A program made the position numbers and the translations under genes. Below are positions 12,097-23,616 of a stretch of 64,000 nucleotides of DNA, piece by piece (position 1 is the stretch's first letter; the number at the start of each line of letters is the position of its first letter). The stretch covers positions 310,001 to 374,000 of the forward strand of contig CAMPDV010000116.1 of NCBI GenBank assembly GCA_946699065.1. Reading direction: 5' to 3'. Source of the stretch: Loxodes magnus. Its lineage: Eukaryota; Ciliophora; Karyorelictea; Loxodida; Loxodidae. The notes beneath the pieces are model-generated. The model was not told the DNA's origin, did not search any database, and saw only the letters and a program-made list of their open reading frames with translations.

Positions 12097-14134
12097 TATA
12101 CTCTCCGCAGTCAGCTCTTGACATGTTTCTTCTTGGATTAAATCTTTGATTAAGTTCTTGCATTGTATTCTTTGATTAAAAGCATGGCAACTAGGCCCCA
12201 AATCCTATTCTTAGCATTTCCAATAGTCCTGTAATTTTGTGAGCCTATTTTCTTGCTGCAAGAAAGCCTTAGACGCAATAAGAGCGAAATTGTCTGAAGG
12301 TAGCAGAACGAAAGCCTCCAAGAAGTTGGACAAATTCATTAGTAAGCTTAAAAGGAGCCATTTCAAAACCCAAGTTGCCACCAGGAGATGCACTTAAGAA
12401 AAACCCAAAATCTATGTGACTAAGGCATCCTCTACGATCAATAAGAATATTTCCATTATGTCTATCTTTTATTTAGAGTAAATAGCAAACAATAGAATAA
12501 GCTGCGAGGCTCCTCATAAAATTCTTCCTTGCTCTCTTAAATTCTTTAGACTCTACAGGTCCAAACTCCTATACATAGAAATCAATAAGTGTTCAATTAG
12601 GTCTGTGCTTTTTAAGTTAATGAAGACTTATAGCATCAGGTACTACTTCTACCAGTCCTGAATCTTCACTTATAGGTATAATATCGTAAGTGCAAAGGAT
12701 TAAATTCAATTTTTCCTAATTAAATATCTATTAAAATAGAGAAATCATTTGCATAGCGACTTATTCCTGGCGTAAATCGTCTCCAGACTTAACAATGACG
12801 GCAAATACATCTCAAGTAGTAAGACTTCCATAAGGACTATTATTTCTAATTCTCTTTTTGAATTAATCTAAGGTTTCTCCAAAGAAGCTAGTATCTTCTA
12901 CTATTGAATCTTCTTTAAATGAGTTGGAATAATGAATTTTGTGTTCCTTTTACTCTTCTTTAGTTTCCTCATCACTATCTTCTTCTAAAGTTTTTTTCTT
13001 TCTTGATCTATCGAAATCAGCACTAAACTCTTTTATAGCAGCTTGAGAATAAGAATTAAAGTTGTAATCTGAAGTTATTGATTTAGCATATTCATTTCTT
13101 TCAAGTTCTACAATTGATTCTTTTTGGCCTTCTTAGCTTGGAACGGATTGAGAACGACTTGATTCAAATGAGTTGATACTTTCTTGCTAATTGAATATAA
13201 TTTCCTCAAATGGCATAAATATTTCCAAGTTAAGGAGTAAAGGACATCTTACCTTAGTTTAGAAGATTTTTATTTCATTAATGAGAACATTGCAAATTAT
13301 AAAATGCCTTTTAAATGGTACGTATATGTTTGCAGGAAGCTTTGAGTTTATCTCTCCTAGTTATTTAGATATGTATTCGTGACAGTTTTACTCCTTTTTC
13401 GCTTATCTAGTAATTGTGGCTAAATCTTCTCAAAACATAATACTTGATTTAAAAGCCTCTTCTTGGTATACGCCAATCATTATATCATTTATTCCTAATG
13501 CTGGGTTAAATTTCACGATTTCACTTTTTAAGTGATATAGTTTTAGAACCTCATGGACATCAATTGATCTATCAGATTTAGTTCATCGCTCATAATATAA
13601 ATTAGAATTGAAAAAGTAGCACTGCTCTTAGCAATGCTTTAGAGCTACTTCCACCATTCTCTACAGATCTCAGGTGCCAGGAAAAACGGTTCTAAGAGAG
13701 TTAAGAAATCACCAAGTTCTATGAGCAAAGTAAAAAGATTTTTCACAAGACAGCATAAGGAATTTGATCATATCTTCTGAGTTCTAATATTCTCCACAAA
13801 GGATAAAATTGAGAAGCTGAGGTATATAGAATTCCAAATCCTTTCTAATTTTTAACTTAGGATTAGGATTAAGCCTGCATTGCTTTAATTATTCCATTGT
13901 CAAAAGAATATCCTCTCCAGCATGCAGTTTAAATAAAACATTAAAAGCATCATTTTCTTTATCAATTCCCAAGAAGTTTTACACCTGCATTCAATAATTC
14001 TTCCATTTTTATTTAAAGGTTGCTTATTTCTTTTTCTTTGGATTTCTACATCAAGAGCAGCATCCTTGATTTGTTTCTTCCTCTTCTTCTTCAGAGCTTT
14101 TGTTAAGTCCAATAATTAAATTATCCTCTTCCAT
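12008..14134 (-). CDS. PI4KB: Phosphatidylinositol 4-kinase III beta
   Basis: 708 residues, no intron, UGA stop after DRFQYYCQGIFM, which matches where the family ends. The acidic, Cys/Lys-rich N-terminus (NQGCCSWCRNPKKKK) could be acylated. A helical PIK region follows (about 100-230), then an acidic linker and the lipid-kinase domain: DVFAVIVKSGDDLRQE (about 440-455), catalytic loop KDRHNGNILID (about 555) and activation segment HIDFGFFLSASPGGNLGFE (about 570). The C-terminal lobe contains FVQLLGGFRSATFRQFRSYC. It makes PI4P on Golgi membranes and so feeds trafficking. Gln as UAA/UAG and Trp as UGA occur throughout. Its 3' end overlaps the convergent channel gene by 89 bp. Confidence 0.96.
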
Positions 14135-15192
14135 TTTTTAAAAAATAAACTCAGAGTTAATTTGAATTCTGAGTATGAAAAACATCTTTAACTTCGAAGT
14201 TACAAATATGCTTTTCTATTAACACCTTATTCATTTCCCTTTACTTATATCCTTCTATATAAGACCTTCCAACTAGCTTACTACCCTATTAACCTTTTTC
14301 AATTTCTGTAATTGCTTTAATTAGAAGAGTTCAATATCTTTACAGACTATTTAACTTATTTAGTATATTTGTAACTTAATAATTGCTTTTTAACAATTTG
14401 GAAATACCATATAACTAAAAGTTATTATTATATAACAACTAAATAAGAATCAATCTAGATACTACTAAAACTCTCCTTCTAGTATTTTTAAGATGGAGGT
14501 AAATTATATTCTACAAAGTGACTAATAAGCATTAGTAATTGATACCCTCTTTCTAGCTCTCTTATGAGTAACTAAATACCAGCCTGTTTAATAATGAATA
14601 GTAAATATAATTAATTTTATATGTAGTTAGAAAATAACTATTGCCATCATTCATTCCACGTTATTTTTCGTTATAGCTCTATACAGAATAGTCACTTATA
14701 CTTACTTCTTATAACTAAGTTTGTATTTATATTGCTTTATATCTAAACATTTTATCCTTAATCCTTGCAAACCTATGAGAAAGAGGAGAAGATTGTGAGT
14801 AGATGAATTAGCTAATTTAAAGCAACCAATAAATAGGTAGTTATTGATTTATAATTAAATTTAATATATTTAAATCTATCATACTAATGACCATAGTTTT
14901 AGTAATTGAATAGTTATGTTATATATTTATTATATAGCAGATTCTTATTGTAAAGCCTATTAAGCTTTATTATGCTGCCTTCTATAATTTAAACATGTTT
15001 CTTATATTTTAAGCATTTATGCTTTAGTATAGCTTCTATTAATTTCTATTATATATTACTACTTCTTTATAGTATTGCATGTAATAACTTTAATACGATT
15101 CTATTGAGTAAGGAGTGAGATTGACTCAATAAAGATAAAAAGCTTGATGAGCTAGGAAAATAGATTTGTAGATTTCATTAAAGCAAAATATT
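14135..15192. other. Intergenic region
   Basis: About 1 kb of AT-rich DNA upstream of the PI4-kinase start and downstream of the next minus-strand gene. Nothing distinctive seen. Confidence 0.5.
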
Positions 15193-15654
15193 TCATTCTG
15201 TGCTTCGTTTAGTATATGACCAGCAAGATAAAGTGAACAAACTTTCTTCTGACTTTTTCCTCGCAGTACTTGGATTAGAAAGAAAATCTTGTTTAATCTG
15301 CTATTTTCTTAGAGATTCTCTTATTGTTTTTGAAATTACCTTTATATCTACTAACTTTTTTTCCATCTGCGTTATTTATTTCTCCATATGCTACAACTTA
15401 TTGAGTTACAACTTTGGAATATCCACTGAATTTTACTTCTTTTATATCTATTTTTTCTCTTAATTCAACTTCTCAATATTAGACTCATCTTCTAAATCTT
15501 CTAGTTCCTAACATTCATCAATAGAGTAAGCATACTAAGATTATAGTACAAATGGCTTGTAATAACTCAAAGGATGATTTTCCACTAGTTATTATTATTT
15601 CTTCAAAGATCCTTTCTAGCAAAATTTAATTTTTTTACTTAAAGAGCATCCCAT
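15193..15654 (-). CDS. Small N-terminally lipidated coiled-coil protein
   Basis: 153 residues, no intron, UGA stop. It begins MGCSLSKKIKFCQ, which fits N-myristoylation at Gly2 plus S-acylation at Cys3, so membrane attachment is likely (inference). The middle is a charged coiled coil (LEDLEDESNIEKLNQEKKQI, then KLQLNKLQHMEKQITQMEKK) and the tail carries SNPSTARKKSEES, a possible phosphosite region. No family recognised. GC is higher than in the flanks and the frame has typical Gln (UAA/UAG) use. A plus-strand ORF over the same bases is its antisense shadow. Confidence 0.7.
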
Positions 15655-16543
15655 TAATTTAACAATTATATCAGATCATCTCATATTTACTTTATTTTAA
15701 TTACAAGCTTTAACTACCATCATCTATATGCTTCTGCTCTCTATTACTATTTATTTTTATATCCTTCCCTTTATTTATTACTACTATATTCTCTACTCTT
15801 AATAAATCAGTTAAATGCTTCCTTACTCTAATTTTCTTCCACTAGCCTCAAGAGTATGCGTAAGTAGTAATTCTCTTTTAGATGAAAATATTTAAACTAA
15901 AAAGCCACTTAAATTTATAATCTCACTAACTATAATTACAATCCTTATTCCTACCTAGTAGTTTAAGAGCTTTATCAAAGTTTTAGTAATAGGATTCTAC
16001 TTAATACTGCTAAGTAAGTATATATCTATTATTCTAACTTCATAGTTAAATAATTTAATACTCTATAGCTTTTAATTAGCTTAGTTCTTTAGTTAATTAT
16101 TCAAAGTTAACTCTACGATATATTGTATTTTAGTAAGTTGATTTAGAACTATTATAAGAGTAAAAGGATGATAGTTAAAATAACTGGCAGTAAAGATATT
16201 AATTAATAAAGAAATAGCTAGAGGTAGTGATATGTCTAGCTATGCTACACTTACCTGTCTTATTACATTAATAGCTTTATTTCTGTATGTAATGCCTTTT
16301 ATTTTCTGGATTATTATGCTCATATAAATTATTTCTTACCCTCTTCTACTGTTTTTATTATACTTCTAAACTTATCTAGTTAAATAGCATGAACTATCAG
16401 TATTGAAGGATATTAAATTAGACGGAACTTATTAGTAAAGAAATGAGTTAATATTTTACAAAGCCATATATAAGAACTGATTGTATAACTGTCCTGTTTG
16501 CTGCATATGAGTCTTTAAAATTTGAATAATTCTTAAAATAAAA
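15655..16543. other. Intergenic between divergent genes
   Basis: About 0.9 kb, AT-rich, no credible coding frame. Should contain two divergent promoters. Confidence 0.5.
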
Positions 16544-17002
16544 ATGAAAAAACCAAAATTCTACGGAAAAGAGAAATTTCGTCCTTGTAAGATAATATGC
16601 TAAATAGCATGCCTCTAGGTATTATTTTATAGTTCGCTGATTTTACTGAATTTAATTCTTTGCTTGCTTTTCTCACTCAATCTTAAGTTGAGTATTATTT
16701 TCGAAAATCCTGATCTCAGCTCAATGTATGGATGGATAAGCTTGCTTAGTCAAGTTCTCGTAGTCCCTTTACTTGTTTTGTGCATGATTTTTGTGGTAGA
16801 AAGAGCGAGAAAGATTTATGACTTTACCTTTACTTTATACTTTATCCATTTTTGTGTTATTCTCTACGTGGAAGCTTAAGTACCTGGAATAGTCTGGTGG
16901 GTAGTAAATATAATATCAGCCTCTGTTACTACTTTTGTGGCTGAATACACATGCTTCAAGCTAGAGCAAAGAGATATTCCAGTATCTTTTATTCAAATTT
17001 GA
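16544..17002 (+). CDS. SYS1: SYS1-like Golgi membrane protein
   Basis: 152 residues, the usual family size, UGA stop. Four TM helices: CLQVLFYSSLILLNLILCLL, YGWISLLSQVLVVPLLVLCM, FTFTLYFIHFCVILYVEA and WWVVNIISASVTTFVAEYTC. The family signature RARKIYDFTFTLYFIHF ... VPGIVWWVVN ... EYTCFKLEQRDIPV is clear. In other eukaryotes SYS1 anchors the Arl3/ARFRP1 GTPase at the trans-Golgi network to start tethering of endosome-derived vesicles. Here it sits near PI4-kinase III beta, a functional neighbour at the same membrane, though they are not co-transcribed. Confidence 0.93.
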
Positions 17003-18219
17003 AGTAGTATCTAAAACTAAAGCTTTTACATATATTTACTTGTTTATACTTATATCCCTTCTAATCCTCTATCTATATCACTTAAAGCCTTTTCCTCCTT
17101 TTAAAAATGATACTTCCAAAAGTTTATATGATCACTTTCAATATCTAACTATAAATCTGATAGTATTTATACAAAGCAAAAGAGCATTAAAAAGAGGTAT
17201 TTTAAGACTGTAAAGCAATAAATTTTGATAATAGTTAAAAAGATGCTACAGTGATAGTGATAAGATACTTGAAGCACTAATAGTCTTCATAAGAAGCAAT
17301 ATATTACTACTTTCAGTCTATTACATGCCAACTCTCATATTTGCATATTCATATAATAGCTACCTAATTATACTATCTAGACTAAAGAGGAAGACTTTTT
17401 GCATATTATATAATAAGCAGATAGTTCTAATACTTTTTATTTGCCATTTGCTTACATATTGGAAGGAACTATCTCACTAGCATTTTAAATAAGTAAAAAG
17501 TTAGCAAGGATTTCTTTAATAGCATGGAAAGGAGTAGTTAGATAATAAGAAATAGCTCCTTTGGTATGTTATGCAGTTTAAATAGCATAATTATAGTCTT
17601 AGGTAGATACAGGTATATTTAAGCATAATATGTTGTAAATAATGATAAATGAAAAGCATTCTACTTAAAATAGCATATATATAAAACTTTATAAGGTGCT
17701 TAAATTAATTCCTAAAGCATTATTTACTCTTAATTTTAAAACTATATCTAATAAGCAAGCATTAGAGTATTAAATGCTTGTAAATTAAATAGCATATACT
17801 TTAAATTTTATATAAAGCAGTCTAATTTAAATAAGAGTAAGCAAAGGGTAATTTCTTATATTGCTATTAGGTTATAACTTAAAGAATTGGCTAAACTTAT
17901 TGATAATAGCCTTTTCAAAATAAGTAAGTTCTAAGACACTTTAAGCATTCTTGAAACTAAATAGTAAACTTAAAAATTTGTACAAATACTTGATTAATCT
18001 AATTAAGTATCAATAAAAATCTATGGGTAGTAAATTAATTAATTAGAATCAAATTAAACAAAAAGAATAGTAACTAAATATAGCTATTTATCAAAATTAA
18101 CTACCTTAAAACCCACACTCTTCCTATTATAAATGGGACATTTAGGATTTTCTTAATAATTGAATAATATAAGCAAACAAAATTAAAATTGATATTAAAC
18201 CTAAATATTCTATAGTGAA
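17003..18219. other. Intergenic region
   Basis: About 1.2 kb of AT-rich DNA, no gene, RNA or repeat that I can support. Confidence 0.5.
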
Positions 18220-20223
18220 ATGGAAACTATTTAAAGTGAACACTTTTAAGAAAGTTTTGCACTTTCCACTAAATCTAGACTAACAACATCAAGAAGAAAG
18301 CTTATAGAAAATATAAATAGTTCTTTCAATGACACTGTTAATGAGTTATAAGAATACCGATAGAAAAGTAGGTAAAAGAAAGTAAATACTTCCTTACTAA
18401 TTTAGCCTACATGAACGAAATTTGAACCGACAACTGATTTATAATAGAGTGAAGAAATTCTTACTTATATGAGAAATGCTTACTCTAGAATTAACCAAAT
18501 TGTGAGAAACTAGGTAAAACAAGAAGAAATTAGAGCTGCAAGTACTAGAAGTACAGGTACTAAAAAGTGATAAAATCTACCTCCTGTTACTAAAAAGGAT
18601 AAAAAGGCACTATAGTTTATGAATAAAATGAAAAAGGAGTAGTAGCTAACACTTTAGCAGTTAAATATGCAAAATTAAGTTAGATAAGAGCACAAAACTA
18701 TTGATTCTTCTAGAATTCCTTCTATATTTGTCTAGAGGAATACTTAAATAATACAGAAATATTAAGATCTAAAAGTTTTTTGGAGAAACATTAAGAGCTA
18801 AATCAATGCTAGAGAATCTTCAAGTCTTGTTTATATCCATCCTTACTTTATTCTATATGGAGGCATTGGATCTAGTTGCTATGGAAGTGCATTAATATTC
18901 CAAGAACTTTCAGTTGGTATTTAGAACAGAAAAGCTTCAAGACATTCTGTTACTTCAACTGATATAGAACAAGTTACAAAATAAATGAATCAAAAGATTA
19001 ATTAAACCTTTAAGAACTAAATTGGAAATACAACTGCAGAAGAAGTTTAAATACCTATATTGCCTAGATATGGACATTCTGCTTCGGCTTACAATAATAA
19101 GATGATCATTTTTGGAGGGGAAATTTAAGAAGAATACAAAAAGAAATAAATAGTGAATGAAGTTTGAATCTTCAGTCCAAGTAATAAAAATGTAGAGTTT
19201 GTGGTAACTCACGGTGTAATTCCATGTAGAAAATACCATGCTGCTTGCATATATAACGGGTAATTGTTTATTCATGGAGGAATTACAAATAAAGGCAAGT
19301 ATTTAGATGATTTGTTTAGATTGAACTTTAAGAATAACTAATTTATTTAAGAAACTAATATAAAAGGAGAAGTTAAACCTCCATTTTTAGGTTGCCATTC
19401 TATAGTAGCTTGTTGCTATTAAGAAAATAAGGATTCTACATTTAAACAGATTCATAAGTTTTCCAGAAAAAATGGAGTTTTGATTCCTGGAATTTATCTG
19501 TTTGGAGGAAGGAATGAAACAGAGTATTTTGGATAGTTATATATACTTAAAATTAAGGATGACAAAATGTAGTGAATTTTAGCAAATACGTTTGGAAATA
19601 CTCCAAGTCCAAGATGCTTACATACTATGAGTTTCATACCAAATAAAAACCTAATTGCGATTTATGGAGGCAGATCTCTTAATAGAGTTTTGGGGGATCT
19701 GAACATTCTCGATTTGAAAACAATGACATGAATGAAAATAGAAAGCTTTGGCTTTCTTCCTCAGGTAAAATGTGGTCATGTAATGGCTGAACATAATTAG
19801 CATTTAGTGATATTTGGAGGAATTGAATAGTAGGCAATTTCAAACTCTGTTTACACTTGCTGCGTTGATCAAGCTTTAGTATAAGCTCTTTCGAATACAA
19901 GCCAGCAAGTTTTGTCGTAAATTTCAGCAAGAAGTGTATTATAGACTTTTCTAAATTTATAGAAGAAGCTTAATCCTAAATAAAAAGAAGAGATAATCAA
20001 AAAGCTAGTCTAAGTTTTTAAGAATATATTGCCTAAATTTAAAAATAAGCAGAGTAATTAAGAGGAAATTCTTAGTCAATTAGTTTAACACATTTTTACA
20101 AAGCCTTTAGAAGAATTTAAATAGATATTAATGAGTCACTGCGAAGATGAACAGATGCTTGAAAGATTATATAAAAGATTATTGCTAACCATGAAAATGA
20201 TAATAATGAGAAAATTTGTATGA
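18220..20223 (+). CDS. Coiled-coil/kelch-repeat protein
   Basis: 667 residues, no intron, UGA stop after MRKFV. The N-terminal 200 residues are charged and helical. Kelch repeats span about 207-540: YIHPYFILYGGIGSSCYGSA, PRYGHSASAYNNKMIIFGGE, CRKYHAACIYNG-LFIHGGI, GVLIPGIYLFGGRNE, SPRCLHTMSFIPNKNLIAIY plus GGRSLNRV, and KCGHVMAEHN-HLVIFGG. Each blade has the RxxH...FGG pattern. A helical C-terminal tail follows. Kelch propellers bind protein partners; the role here is unknown. UGA is Trp in blade positions (NEVWIFSPS, TMTWMKIES), matching the Trp of kelch motifs. Confidence 0.85.
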
Positions 20224-20870
20224 TTATTTAATCTCTTATACTGTATATTTCCATTCTCTTAAAATACATTTAATTAGATAATTCTCTACTATAAACGTTA
20301 AAAGTTCCTTTATTAAATATCTAGTTATATGAGATCTTTTGCCTTTCTGAATATTCCATTAAATGACTATAATAATGATAATACTCTTAGTAATTATTAC
20401 TTTTAATGAATCAACAAATGAGAGAAATATTTATTTCCAGATTCTTGAAGTTAATATCAATTAAACTATATTTTTATTAAGTTTACTCTTATTCAGATTT
20501 AAATATTTCACCTTCACAAGAAGTTTAAGCATTAAAGTATATCCTTTTAATATTTATAATGAGACTACTTTTAATAAGAATCAAAGTCCTTATAAATTCA
20601 CTTTTTATCAGAGAATGATATTCAAAGTAGTTGATGCTTTAGTTATTAATTCGAGTCTTAATTTAGATATTGAATGACTCTCTATACCATAAATATCCTT
20701 ACTACATAGAGATTCTCTTTAAGCTGTTATTGTAACTCTACTATAGCTAGTTGATTTAGATAAAAATAAACATCTTAAGAGCTTAACCAGCCAACTCAAG
20801 CATAGCTAAATCTTCAGCTTTCTTTCCTTCTGTTTCAAGTGCTATAAATAAATAATCCATTTTGCTATAA
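20224..20870. other. Intergenic region
   Basis: About 650 bp of AT-rich spacer between two plus-strand genes. Nothing supported. Confidence 0.5.
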
Positions 20871-23225
20871 ATGAGATATAAAGCTTTGCTCCCTATTATT
20901 CTACTCTAAATAATAGTACTTTGGTATTTCTTGTCGAATCTTAAAGGAACTGGAAGTTAGACTCATATTTAATTACTTTAAAGTGATTCTAATAGACAGG
21001 AGGAAAGTTAGTAGTAAGAGAAGAATTAAGTCATAAAATTTAAGACAATAGATAATAAAATAAAGGTATATATCAACTAGACTAAAGAAATGCCTATTGT
21101 CAAGAAAAATATAGATACTATAGCATATCATAATCAAACCTACTCACTTTAAAAAGTCAAGGAACAAAAATATCTTTCTGATCAATTCCAACTTTAAAAG
21201 AAAAAAAGAGAGTAAAGATTCAAATCTGAACTTAATTTCAAATAGAGGAAGTCTTTTGATAAGTTTGATAATGCTTAGGAGGATTAGATTAATAAAGTTG
21301 AGGAATTAAAAAAATATAATAATACTGACTATCTAAAAAAACCTATGGGAAAATTTGAAGGATCTACGTATTATGAAACGAAAAAAAATAAACAGCTAAG
21401 AGTAATTGGAAGAGGTCCTTTTGCTTTAGACTTCCCTGAAGTAACACTGATGATCTGGGTCAAATAAATTTCGAATAAGAAGAGTATATAAACTATAGCT
21501 TCTAATAATGTCTTTGGATGTGGATCTCATATAAAGCATTGAGGATATGCTATATATTTGAACTAATCTACTTTATATTTTGAGTTAGGAAGTGATGTAG
21601 GTTGTACAAGGTTAATTCTCTTAGAACAATTTCCAACAAACACTTGAAAACATTTAACTTTTGCTTTTTCAGCAGAAGGTTCTAGTCATTGGTAGCATGG
21701 ATTGAATTTCTATATGGAGGGGTAATAATAATACTAATAAAAATAAATTTACAGATTAGTTTAAAGTGGCTTGAGTTTTAGACTTGGCAGCTGAGTTATT
21801 TAAAAACTCAGTTATGTGAAAGGTTTTTTCGAGTAAACAGGAAACCATTTTGAAGGTCTATTTGATAATTTCCTCTTAACAGACGTAATATTAGACTAGA
21901 TAAAAATTAAAAACCTTCTAGATGGGTAGCATGTTCTTCAATCGAATGTTATCTTCACTAACTTTGATAATCCTGTTGCAAAGCAGTTAAATCATGAAGA
22001 GTATGGAATTAAAAAGTATACTTATAAAAAGCTTATAGGAAGAAGTGGAAGATAATTTGGATGAAAGAAGTAGACTTTATATGATTTGAATGCTAAAGTT
22101 GTTTATGACTTAGCAGATGATTTGTTTTTCGTTGAAAAGAACAATGATGAAGGACTTCAAATGTGAGATAACTGGAATGCCAATCTTTAAAACGTCAGTT
22201 CGTTTTGGGATTTTGATGCCGAGAAAGAGTATAAAAAATACGAGGAGACATACAAGAGCTTGGCTAGTAAATTACCACATCCAATTATTCCAATTTGTAT
22301 TACAACTTATAAACGAACTGATATGCTTAGCATAACTTTAAATTCTTTACAAAATGTACGTGGAATAAACAATACAATCATAGTGATTTCCCAAGCAGGA
22401 AATGATTCAAAAATGTCAGATTTTATCCAGTAAAAAGCTAAGACATTAAACATAGTTCATCTTTATTAGCCACCTTCTATTAATCCGCCAGAAATTAAAT
22501 CTGATCTTGATATTTGATTATATCTCAGAATTTCCCGCATAAATAAGAACCTTATGTTTGTATTAAATTTCACAATGGGACATATGAAGGCACCAGCTGC
22601 TGTTTTTTCAGACGATGATATAGTTTTCTCTCAAGATCTTTATGAATACATGCTTTATGCCTATTATTATTGATTTTATCATCCTTCATTTGGGAAAAGT
22701 ATTTCGTTTGTATAGATTTCCTCTACCGAATACAGGAAATGCTTTAAAAATTAAGAAATAGATGTGAATGAAAAGTGAAACTGATTCCATTTTGAGAATT
22801 CAAGAAAAACGCAATGAATTTTACCTCAATACATGTTTAGCACTTGACTAGAGGAATTCTATTGAACTGATTAAGCTATCTTTTTAGACAATCTCTTCAC
22901 TAAGCATTATGGCAAATTACATGTTGCTCCAATAGCAATGAGATGTATCCATTGAGGCATTAATGCCACTACAAATTGGGATTACTATAAGCTTTACAAT
23001 TAATCAGATAAACAATAAAGCATCCAAGCCAAACTCAGCAAAAAGCAAAAAAGTTTAGCTTCTGTCTAGCTTCCCCACAGGAAACATGACTACTTTAAAT
23101 ATAAGAGATATAGACCAAGTAATCCTGTTATTGTGGTAGATAGTAAAACATGCTTAGAATTTATAAAAAACAAAGTAGAACTTTACAAATTTTACTAGAA
23201 GAAAATATGGAGGAAAAGAATTTGA
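20871..23225 (+). CDS. Type II Golgi glycosyltransferase, LamG-like plus GT13/GnT-I-like
   Basis: 784 residues, no intron, UGA stop. N-terminal signal anchor LLPIILLQIIVLWYFLSNL (about 5-24), charged stem, then a concanavalin/LamG-like beta domain (about 190-370: MIWVKQISNKK, GYAIYLNQSTLYFELGS, WKHLTFAFS). The C-terminal catalytic domain (about 460-740) has PIIPICITTYKRTDM, a metal-binding SDDDIVFSQDLYEYM (about 579) and FSTWLEEFYWTDQAIFLD. It resembles POMGNT1/GnT-I (GT13), which adds GlcNAc to mannose acceptors in the Golgi. The donor and acceptor here are inferred only. Many Trp are UGA. The LamG-like module in place of the POMGNT1 stem domain is notable. Confidence 0.82.
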
Positions 23226-23616
23226 TTAAATCTTACATCTATCATTTCATTTTAAATATATACTTACACTATTTAGATTTAAGAGGTTTCGTATTGTAAT
23301 TCTACTTTATATTTTTTAGCTTCCTTTTTAATCTCTAATTTTATTATACAATTTCGAAACTGCAACCCTTGATTGACTGCTTATAATATAGTAATTAAAT
23401 GGTTTTATATAAATTTTAGGTAAAATAGCCTTAAATTTAATTATACTATACAAACTTTTCCTTCTTATAATGATAAATAGCTTAGTTAACTATACTAGGG
23501 ATTATAATTAGTCTTCCATATGTATTGATTATATAGTAAACTACTATAATAGCTCTTAGCTTGTTAGTATTAAATAGATAAACACTTTTAAACAATAAAA
23601 TAATTAATTGGATTAT
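23226..23616. other. Convergent intergenic spacer
   Basis: About 390 bp between convergent 3' ends. No motif seen. Confidence 0.5.
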
